64,000 nucleotides of DNA, from assembly GCA_934654835.1 (NCBI GenBank), contig CAKUGY010000003.1:144405-208404 (forward strand), given 5' to 3'. The stretch is from an uncultured Collinsella sp. (GTDB taxonomy: Bacteria > Actinomycetota > Coriobacteriia > Coriobacteriales > Coriobacteriaceae). Positions 44,961 through 52,180 of the stretch are shown here, piece by piece. The position numbers were made by a program, and so were the translations under genes. Each line of letters opens with the position of its first letter. Position 1 is the first letter of the stretch. Below the pieces are notes generated by a model. The model was given only the letters and a program-made list of their open reading frames with translations. It was not told the DNA's origin and did not search any database.

Positions 44961-44971
44961 TGATCGTTTTT

Positions 44972-45880
44972 ATGAGAACTTCTAGATACATTCTGTGGCT
45001 TTCATTGTCAGCTGCCATTCTGTCTTTTGCTCTATATCTGAGTGCATTTCCTGCTGTGTTTTTAACGGCTGAACAGGCTAATAACGTATTGTTGGCTTTT
45101 TTCGGTGCAGCATGCCCTTCCTTTGCGGTTGGTTTGATTGAATATGAATCCAAGATTCGCGACCGCGAATCGGCTTACTTGAAATTATGTGAGCGTATTT
45201 ATTCGGAAATAGGAGGTTTGCAAGAATGTGTTGTCGAATCTATCGTAGGTGAGCAGAAAAAAGACATAGAAGCTGTTCAGAAATATTTTGATGAGATTGA
45301 TCGGAACGAATCTCGCTCGCCATTTATTAACCCTAAGCATGAGGCTCGCGATCAGTTAATTAAAGAGATTGAGCATTGTGAGCTTGACGAATGCAGCCGT
45401 TTTATTATGAGGCCTTTTTCAAGTTCATCACGCTATTTTGATCGGCTTTTTTCCAATTTGGATAAGGCTCTCGGGAGCTATTACAAATTTGGGCGAATTT
45501 TCGATAAGTATAGAAATGAGCTCGATAACGAGGGAAAAGAGCTCGTTTATTTCCTCCCTTTTCTAAGGCGCAATCGAAGGAAGAGCGCATCTATAGATGG
45601 GATATCGAAGTTGCTCAAAGACATGAATGAGAAATTAGCTTGCCCGGTAGGTCAGGCCAATTTGTATCAAAAGGGCGACTATTCGCTCGGTGACGCATTT
45701 CGTTCCGTAAAAGCTGCTGAGGAATACTGGGTTTTTCGAAAAGAGTCTGAATCATGTTCGGGTAAATTCGATAATCATTTTTGCGAGCAGATGTATGAAC
45801 TGGTTGAACGATTTGCATCAAGCTCTTCTTCAGCCTATGGAAAAAGATTCGTTGATGCTTTTGGAACGTCGGAAGCATGA
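44972..45880 (+). CDS. Two-TM membrane protein inserted within pglX
   Basis: Unrecognised 302-residue protein between the two pglX parts. Residues of about 6-25 (ILWLSLSAAILSFALYLSAF) and 36-55 (NNVLLAFFGAACPSFAVGLI) are two transmembrane helices; the rest is a charged cytoplasmic region that begins with helix-forming KIRDRESAYLKLCERIYSEI. The gene is markedly AT-rich and starts 12 bp after the pglX stop; ATG 44972 is chosen over the overlapping frame start at 44930 because the latter lies within pglX. The layout (short TM hairpin plus cytoplasmic helical domain) is seen in some membrane effectors of phage defence, but no catalytic motif is visible. Confidence 0.6.
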   Translation: MRTSRYILWLSLSAAILSFALYLSAFPAVFLTAEQANNVLLAFFGAACPSFAVGLIEYESKIRDRESAYLKLCERIYSEIGGLQECVVESIVGEQKKDIEAVQKYFDEIDRNESRSPFINPKHEARDQLIKEIEHCELDECSRFIMRPFSSSSRYFDRLFSNLDKALGSYYKFGRIFDKYRNELDNEGKELVYFLPFLRRNRRKSASIDGISKLLKDMNEKLACPVGQANLYQKGDYSLGDAFRSVKAAEEYWVFRKESESCSGKFDNHFCEQMYELVERFASSSSSAYGKRFVDAFGTSEA

Positions 45881-46099
45881 CTATTGGGTAAGGCGCTGGC
45901 ATGAATAATGAGATTAAGCCTATGTCGGCTCTATCGGCGTAAAAAGACCGAGGGACTACCCCGCTAGTTGAAGGGTTTTCTCATTTCTTTTCAAGTTTCC
46001 GAGTGAACAGGGGATGTATTCTCGTTCATTTTCTTATCTCTTTTGGGCCTTTTAGCTTTACCTGTCAATCTGCCTGCACTTATAGGAGGAATCGCTGCT

Positions 46100-47068
46100 G
46101 TGGCAACCTTACTTTCCGATAAATACGAGGCTCGCAAGGCCGAGGTCAATGCTCGCTTTGAGCAGCTTCGCGCCAACGAGGAGGAGCTCAACCGAATCTT
46201 TGCCAAGATATACAACATGGAGGGCGAGGTGCCCATCGAGGTCGAGGACAAGTACGTGTCGGTGGCGCGTATCTTCGACACCGCCGACGAGATCCCCGAG
46301 AGCTACAAGGGCAACAAGTACGTGCGAACCAAGCGCGACGAGATCACCTCGCTCATTAGCTATGCCGTGGGTTGCATGTTTGGCCGCTACTCGCTGGACG
46401 TTGACGGTCTGGTCCTGGCCGATCAGGGCGCTACGGTCAGCGACTATCTGGCCAAGATGCCCGATCCCGATCACGTGACCTTTATGCCCGACGGCGACAA
46501 CGTGCTGCCCATTACCGATGACGAGTACTTTGACGATGACATCGTGCGCTACTTTATTGATTTTGTGCGCACTGTGTACGGCGAGGAGACGCTCGAGCAG
46601 AACTTGGCTTTTATTGCCGAGGCGCTCGGCGGCAAGGGCACCTCGCGCGAGGTAATTCGCACCTACTTTTTGAAGGACTTCTTTAAGGACCACTGCCAGA
46701 CCTACAAGAAGCGCCCCATCTACTGGCTGTTCGACTCGGGCAAGAAGGGCGGCTTTAGGGCGTTGGTCTACATGCATCGCTATCGCCCTGATTTGTTGGC
46801 GCTGATTCGCACGAGTTATATCCATCCTCAGCAAGAACGTTACCGCAATCGTCTGTTGTGGATTGCCGACCAGATGGAGGTGAGTGACAGCCGCGATCGT
46901 GCTCGTCTTGCTAAGGAGCAGAAGCGCGTAAGCGACCAAGCTGCCGAGCTCGTGAGCTACGAGGAGAAGGTCCATCACCTTGCAGACCAAATGATTGAGA
47001 TTGATTTGGATGACGGCGTTAAGGTCAATTACACCAAGTTCCAGGACGTTCTCGCCAAAATCAAGTAG
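46100..47068 (+). CDS. pglX: BREX methyltransferase PglX, C-terminal chain (split gene)
   Basis: This 322-residue frame is the C-terminal part of PglX. FEQLRANEEELNRIFAKIY near residue 17, then EVEDKYVSVARI and ISYAVGCMFGRYSLDVDGL near 85, are standard PglX blocks that follow SWDF-HPL in intact proteins. The frame opens at 46043, but GTG 46100 has AGGAGGA 10 nt upstream and gives a natural start before LLSDKYEARKAEV, so it appears independently translated. The C-terminal SYIHPQQERYRNRL...IEIDLDDGVKVNYTKFQDVLAKIK end is complete. It either complements the N-chain in trans or marks a disrupted allele. Confidence 0.85.
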   Translation: MATLLSDKYEARKAEVNARFEQLRANEEELNRIFAKIYNMEGEVPIEVEDKYVSVARIFDTADEIPESYKGNKYVRTKRDEITSLISYAVGCMFGRYSLDVDGLVLADQGATVSDYLAKMPDPDHVTFMPDGDNVLPITDDEYFDDDIVRYFIDFVRTVYGEETLEQNLAFIAEALGGKGTSREVIRTYFLKDFFKDHCQTYKKRPIYWLFDSGKKGGFRALVYMHRYRPDLLALIRTSYIHPQQERYRNRLLWIADQMEVSDSRDRARLAKEQKRVSDQAAELVSYEEKVHHLADQMIEIDLDDGVKVNYTKFQDVLAKIK

Positions 47069-47100
47069 CCGTCTACGTGCTAGAAGTTGAAAGAGCCGCT

Positions 47101-49056
47101 ATGGGATCATTGGAAAACAACAATCAGATCATTCGAATCGATAGCAATCTTCTGCTCGATCCAACCATGTGCGATGCGTACATGGACGGCGCCTACCTAT
47201 GTTTGACCCCCAATGAGTTCAACATCTTGTTTTGTATGGCTCAAAAACCGGGTCATGCATTTTCTCGCCAAGAGCTGTTTGTTGCGGCATTTGGCCACGA
47301 TGACCCTAAGTCGCATCGAGTGCTCGATAGCCATATCAAGAACATTCGCAAGAAACTGAAAGAAGATGCTCGCAACGCTCGTTGGCTTAAGGGCGTTCAC
47401 GGTTATGGCTATCGTCTCGATTTTGCTCCGGGATTTGAGCCTGAGGTGAGCGTTGGTGAGGGCGGGCGTGTATTTCGTTCTGCGCATGGCGACCGTGTGC
47501 TTGTCGTTGATTCTGAGAACCGTATTGTTCTGCTCGATGGCGAGGAGCTTGCGCTTACCCCAATTGAATACAACGTCTTGAACACACTTACTGCTAGGTC
47601 AAGCGTTGAGATTTCTAATGAGGAACTGTCTCAGATCTCGCTGGGCGTTGGCTTCGCTGAATCGAATAGAGCTCTTGCTTCGCATGTTAAAAACCTCCGC
47701 AAGAAGCTGGGGGATGAGGTAAAGAATCCCCTTTGGATTAAAACGGTGCATGGTTTTGGCTATCGGTTCTTGGGTGTCGATGAGACCCCCGCGCCATGCG
47801 AAGAGCAAATGCTGGATGACTCTCTAATCGAGCTTTCCGAGCAGCTGCAAATGGCGTTTGACGCAACGTCTGGTTCCATTCTCCTGTGGCATGACGTTGG
47901 GGGTATGTATGCGAATGTCGTCGAACAACTTTTGTTGCCCGATGATGTCGTGCTGATTCGCGAGGATGCTGCCGGTAAATTCGATACGATTCGAGCCATT
48001 AACGAGCTTGGTTTTGACGAGCGAGCGCTATTCTATCGGTCATCGCCGTGCGTTGTCGATGCAAATGACTGGTTTGCAGACGTTGAGGCAAGTGCCGAGA
48101 GCTTTATCCTTGAGGCGCATGTTGAGGCGATTGAGGCACGAGAAGTCGCTGCCGATATCGATGAATGCGGGTCGGTCACGGCAGTTGCGCACGATGCTGC
48201 AACTGCAAGCGCGCATTCCCAGCCGTCCATTGATGAGCATATCGATGGCGGAACCGGAAGCGCCGCAGCTGCCGAGCCAAATCATCCTGAACTTGATGAG
48301 GATTGGTATCTACTTTCCCAGTTTGCGGAACTGGCGGGCTGCTCGCCTGACGAAACGCTCAAGCTGGAATTGTTTGCCTATCAAACGGGGTTCACGCTTT
48401 ATGCTGACTGCGCCTGTAGAGGCCGGGGCGTAAGTCAGACAGACTTCTATCTGTCTTTGATGCAGGGGGCTATTGTTGAGCGCGATAGTTTGCCTCAACC
48501 TGTGTTGAACTGCATGTCCTTTAAAAACATGGTCTATCGAGCCATTAAGTCGGGCGATTTGCTTGACTACGATGAGTCGAGCTGGATTACGCGCGACGGC
48601 CTTGATGAGCTTGATATTAGGGATGCCGATTTGCGCAGCTTTGCTTTGGATGCCATCGAGCGTGGCGCCGATGACGACACGCCGTACTTTACCGTGCCGT
48701 GGCTTAGGCGCTGCGCATCTGACTTGCCCTTACTTGAGTACGGCTTATCCGATGCGTTTTACGAAAGCGTCCTCCTGTCGCAGGAGGACCTGCTGGGGCA
48801 CGGAAACCTTGTGGGCATTAAGCTCTTTGCGCCACGCGGCCACCCCATGAAGGGCCGTGATTTTATCCAAGCGGTGGTGGCGCGCGAGATATCGATCGAT
48901 ATCGACGATCTCGTCGACTTGCTTTCGGAAGAGTACGGCGTGGCGGTTCCGCGCGCGCAGCTCATCCAGATAATTCGTAAGTCGGACTTGTTTTATTCGA
49001 GTGCCAGCGAGCGCGTATTTGTTAGCCATGATCAGTTTGTACTAGAAGTGGAGTAA
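47101..49056 (+). CDS. Double OmpR-type winged-helix protein with PglZ N-terminal-like domain
   Basis: A 651-residue fusion I have not seen described. Residues of about 12-108 and 140-226 are two OmpR/PhoB-type DNA-binding domains (LTPNEFNILFCMAQKPGHAF...HIKNIRKKL...GVHGYGYRLDF and LTPIEYNVLNTLTAR...HVKNLRKKL...TVHGFGYRFLGV). Residues of about 255-335 align with the N-terminus of the PglZ encoded downstream: SILLWHDVGG against AIVVWHDPSG, and NDWFADVEASAESF against GDWLADVEARCVPF. A disordered D/A linker follows, then a 250-residue unfamiliar C-terminal region. ATG 47101 with GAAAGAG upstream is preferred over GTG 47077. No receiver domain is present. It may recruit the PglZ partner to specific DNA or regulate the operon. 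Confidence 0.8.
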   Translation: MGSLENNNQIIRIDSNLLLDPTMCDAYMDGAYLCLTPNEFNILFCMAQKPGHAFSRQELFVAAFGHDDPKSHRVLDSHIKNIRKKLKEDARNARWLKGVHGYGYRLDFAPGFEPEVSVGEGGRVFRSAHGDRVLVVDSENRIVLLDGEELALTPIEYNVLNTLTARSSVEISNEELSQISLGVGFAESNRALASHVKNLRKKLGDEVKNPLWIKTVHGFGYRFLGVDETPAPCEEQMLDDSLIELSEQLQMAFDATSGSILLWHDVGGMYANVVEQLLLPDDVVLIREDAAGKFDTIRAINELGFDERALFYRSSPCVVDANDWFADVEASAESFILEAHVEAIEAREVAADIDECGSVTAVAHDAATASAHSQPSIDEHIDGGTGSAAAAEPNHPELDEDWYLLSQFAELAGCSPDETLKLELFAYQTGFTLYADCACRGRGVSQTDFYLSLMQGAIVERDSLPQPVLNCMSFKNMVYRAIKSGDLLDYDESSWITRDGLDELDIRDADLRSFALDAIERGADDDTPYFTVPWLRRCASDLPLLEYGLSDAFYESVLLSQEDLLGHGNLVGIKLFAPRGHPMKGRDFIQAVVAREISIDIDDLVDLLSEEYGVAVPRAQLIQIIRKSDLFYSSASERVFVSHDQFVLEVE

Positions 49057-49060
49057 GACA

Positions 49061-50284
49061 ATGGAAATGGAAAAGTTCATCAACACGGGTATTGCTGAGG
49101 GCTGGGTTCGCGAAACTGGCAATAGCGAGCGCAAGTTTATTGGTGGCCAGAACCAGGATTGTCCGATTTACGAGGTGCGCGTCGATAAGCTGCATTTCAA
49201 TGTGCAGAACGGGCGTATTGCAACCTTCATTTCGCGCTATCAGGCAGAGCATCCCGAGGGTTTGCCCCAAGATCAAACGGAACTCGATAACCTTATTGCT
49301 GATATGGTCGAGGCCGATAACCCCAAGCATCTTAAGACGACCATGTTGGATATTAAAAACAAGGGCCAACAACAATCTGCGATCATTTTGACCAACGGCG
49401 TTGTCATTGACGGTAACCGTCGTTTTACCTGCTTGCGCAAGTTATCGGCTGCCGAAAACACCCTTCGCATGCTGCGTTGCTGTGTGTTTCCCGATACCTA
49501 TGACGAGAACGCCATTAAGGGTCTTGAGCTCGAGATTCAGCTGGGTGAGGATACCAAGCAGGAATATGATGCCATCTCTCGTCTGGTTGATATCGATAGG
49601 TGGGTCAATGAAGGGCGTATGACGGCAGAAGAATATGCCAAGCATGCCAATATGAAGCAGAGCAAAATGAAGAACAGCCTCGCTCAAATTGATATGTTGA
49701 AAGATTTCCTTGAGTTTTGTGAAGCTCCCGGGGCATTTCATATTGCTCAGGACCTTAAGCTGCAAGGCCCTATCGAGTCGCTTACGAACGGGCTCGTGAA
49801 GGTCAAGAACAAGGACAAGCGAGAAGAAATTAAAAACGCAGTGTTTGTAAATTTAATGTGCCAGACATTCGGCGACGCCACGCGTGGGGTTCGTGAGTTC
49901 ATCGATAATCTGATTGCTGACGACAAACTGCGCGAAGAGCAGCTGGATTATGCCGTTGAGGTTTTGGAAAGGCTTGCGGAAAAGCCCAGTGATGTAATCG
50001 TTACCACGGAATATCTTCGTGATAAGTATGGCTCTGATACCCGCTTGAAAGAGGGAATGAAGGCGTCTAGAAATGTAGCGCGTACTAAGGCCGGCAATCG
50101 TAAGATCAAAAACGGACAGGTGCGCGCCGTTCGCAATGCGCTCTCGGATGTTAACAATGTTGACGTGGAAATACTGCACAAGTTAGAGCCTGAGCAGCTT
50201 GCTGATATGCAGGATGGGCTGCAGTCTCTTCTTGAGAAAGCCCAGGAAGTTCTCGATGCTGTCCAAAAGGCTCTAGAGGACTAA
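49061..50284 (+). CDS. ParB/Srx-fold domain protein
   Basis: A 407-residue protein starting 4 bp after the fusion gene. Residues of about 96-125 (QQQSAIILTNGVVIDGNRRF then TCLRKLSA) are the ParB-type N-terminal block, in which GVVIDGNRR is the sulfiredoxin-fold motif used for NTP or substrate binding. A helical region with a possible HTH (TAEEYAKHANMKQSKMKNSLAQI near 190-212) follows, as in ParB. The C-terminal 100 residues are basic then acidic-helical. No parA is nearby, so a plasmid-type partition role is unlikely; it is probably a BREX accessory DNA-binding factor. Confidence 0.75.
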   Translation: MEMEKFINTGIAEGWVRETGNSERKFIGGQNQDCPIYEVRVDKLHFNVQNGRIATFISRYQAEHPEGLPQDQTELDNLIADMVEADNPKHLKTTMLDIKNKGQQQSAIILTNGVVIDGNRRFTCLRKLSAAENTLRMLRCCVFPDTYDENAIKGLELEIQLGEDTKQEYDAISRLVDIDRWVNEGRMTAEEYAKHANMKQSKMKNSLAQIDMLKDFLEFCEAPGAFHIAQDLKLQGPIESLTNGLVKVKNKDKREEIKNAVFVNLMCQTFGDATRGVREFIDNLIADDKLREEQLDYAVEVLERLAEKPSDVIVTTEYLRDKYGSDTRLKEGMKASRNVARTKAGNRKIKNGQVRAVRNALSDVNNVDVEILHKLEPEQLADMQDGLQSLLEKAQEVLDAVQKALED

Positions 50285-50287
50285 GCA

Positions 50288-52165
50288 ATGCGTTTATATC
50301 AGCGAAACGGACAAATCTATCTTGATCCCGAACCTCTCGATGCCGATTCTCTGCGTCGCAATGCTCGCTTTAAGATGACCTGCAGGGCATACGTCAGGTG
50401 TGTCGTCCAGGGCCACATTTTGCTCGAAGAGGTCGGCAACTATACGGAGTTCGAAAAGATTGTTGGCAAGCTTTCGAAGGTTGCTGGCCGTCTTGGTGTG
50501 TCGCTATCGGTCGATGACGACCTGCAGGACAGCTTTACGCAGATTCGCGAGCTTGCCGAGCAACGTTCGCGCTTGGGAAATGAGATCAAACGCGGCGACC
50601 ACAAGCACGATGCCCATCTCGCAGAGTTCTCGGAGGTCGTCGATGCCGCCATGGCGCGTCCGCTTAAGGATCGCCAGATGCGCGACGCGTTCTTCTTGGC
50701 AACAATGGGGCGCGCGGGTAACTTCTCGGTTCCGGGGTCGGGTAAAACGGCGACCGTGCTGGGCGCATTTGCCTTTTTGGCGGCTCGCGGCATGGTCGAT
50801 CGCATTATGGTCGTGTGCCCTAAAAACGCATTTGATTCCTGGGCGACAGAGTGGAGGCTCTGCTTTGGCGATAAGTGGCCACTCAACTTGTTTACAACGC
50901 AAGACGATGCTTACCGAAAGCTTGGTAAGTCTGACCGTCGGAGGTATATTCGCGCTCGTGTGGGCGGTTGCAATTTGCTGCTTGTGAATTACGAGGCGGC
51001 TATTGGCGTTGCCGAGGAACTCAGTAAGGTCGCTGGAGAGCGTACGCTTTTGGTGTTCGACGAAATCCATCGCGTTAAGCGCGTTGGCGGAAAGCAAGCT
51101 AACGCGGCTCTCGTGGTTTCCAAGAGTGCTCCCTATACGTTTGCCCTGACGGGCACGCCAATTCCTAACGGATATATCGATATTTACAATATGTTGCACA
51201 TTCTGTATCCACGGGAGTATGACAACTTTTTTGGTTTTGAGAAAAGCGAGCTCAAAAATGCCGAGGACTCGGACATCGAGCTCGTGAACAACAAGTTACA
51301 GCCGTTTTATTGCCGTACGACCAAGGATGACTTGGGCGTTCCTAGGGCTGAGCCCGATGAGCTCATCGAGGTCTCCGCCGGCGATCGTACGAATCTGCTG
51401 CTCGGCGTTATCAAAAACCGTTACCGCCGCAACAAGCTAACGCTCATGTTGCGCGTGCTGCAGATGGAAAACGATCCAATCGACCTACTCGAAACACTTA
51501 ATCCCGAAGACTATCGCTGGATTATTGAGGAGGACGAGGAGACTGGCGAGGTCGATGCTGTCGACTACTCCGATAAGATTGTGGGCATGATTCGTTCTGC
51601 CGGGGCGTCGAGCAAACGTGCCCGCTGCTGCTCGTTGATTGGTGACTTGGTGGCACAGGGTCGCCCGGTTATCGTCTGGTGCATTTTCATCAAGAGTATG
51701 TCCGATCTTCAGCGCGGTCTGGCTGATATGGGGATTGAAGCGCGAACGATTAACGGCCAGGATGACCTCGTTTGCCGCTCGATAGACTTGGACGACTTTA
51801 GGGCTGGTAAGTTTCCCGTACTCATTACCAATCCTCATACGCTTGCCGAGTCTGTTTCGCTGCATTCGATTTGTCACGATGCCGTGTACTACGAGTACAG
51901 CTTTAATCTGGTCCACTTGCTGCAGTCGCGCGATCGAATCCACCGTCTGGGCCTGCCGCAAGATCAGCAGACAAGGTATTACTACCTTTTGGAGGATTAC
52001 GACCTGGGAAAGACCGACCCGTGGTCGCTTGATGAGGAAATATATACTCGCCTGCGCGAAAAAGAGAGCACCATGCTCAGGTGCATTGATTCCGAAATAC
52101 TCGAGACGCAGCCTACCTCGCAAGAGGATTTGGATGCTATTTTCGCCGGTTTGTTTGATGACTAG
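50288..52165 (+). CDS. SNF2-type helicase/translocase, BREX-associated
   Basis: A 625-residue superfamily 2 protein. Motif I is VPGSGKTATVLGAF near residue 146, Ia DRIMVVCPKNAFDSW, II LLVFDEIHRVK (DEIH) near 257, III FALTGTPIPNGY near 285, and the second RecA lobe carries PVIVWCIFIKSM near 460 and LLQSRDRIHRLGLPQ near 555, the SNF2-like motif VI. It starts 4 bp after the ParB-like gene and precedes pglZ by 15 bp. Helicases of this kind (BrxHII) occur in BREX types 3 and 5. It could translocate on phage DNA in the place BrxL takes in type 1. Confidence 0.88.
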   Translation: MRLYQRNGQIYLDPEPLDADSLRRNARFKMTCRAYVRCVVQGHILLEEVGNYTEFEKIVGKLSKVAGRLGVSLSVDDDLQDSFTQIRELAEQRSRLGNEIKRGDHKHDAHLAEFSEVVDAAMARPLKDRQMRDAFFLATMGRAGNFSVPGSGKTATVLGAFAFLAARGMVDRIMVVCPKNAFDSWATEWRLCFGDKWPLNLFTTQDDAYRKLGKSDRRRYIRARVGGCNLLLVNYEAAIGVAEELSKVAGERTLLVFDEIHRVKRVGGKQANAALVVSKSAPYTFALTGTPIPNGYIDIYNMLHILYPREYDNFFGFEKSELKNAEDSDIELVNNKLQPFYCRTTKDDLGVPRAEPDELIEVSAGDRTNLLLGVIKNRYRRNKLTLMLRVLQMENDPIDLLETLNPEDYRWIIEEDEETGEVDAVDYSDKIVGMIRSAGASSKRARCCSLIGDLVAQGRPVIVWCIFIKSMSDLQRGLADMGIEARTINGQDDLVCRSIDLDDFRAGKFPVLITNPHTLAESVSLHSICHDAVYYEYSFNLVHLLQSRDRIHRLGLPQDQQTRYYYLLEDYDLGKTDPWSLDEEIYTRLREKESTMLRCIDSEILETQPTSQEDLDAIFAGLFDD

Positions 52166-52180
52166 TTTTGAGAGTTTGCT

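Noticed and set aside
44930..44971. Extended N-terminus of the inserted membrane protein
   Set aside because: These codons overlap pglX coding in another frame and have no ribosome site; ATG 44972 starts directly before the first TM helix.
42429..47068. Invertase-driven phase variation of pglX
   Set aside because: No recombinase gene and no inverted copy of a pglX segment was found in the window; split state needs another explanation.
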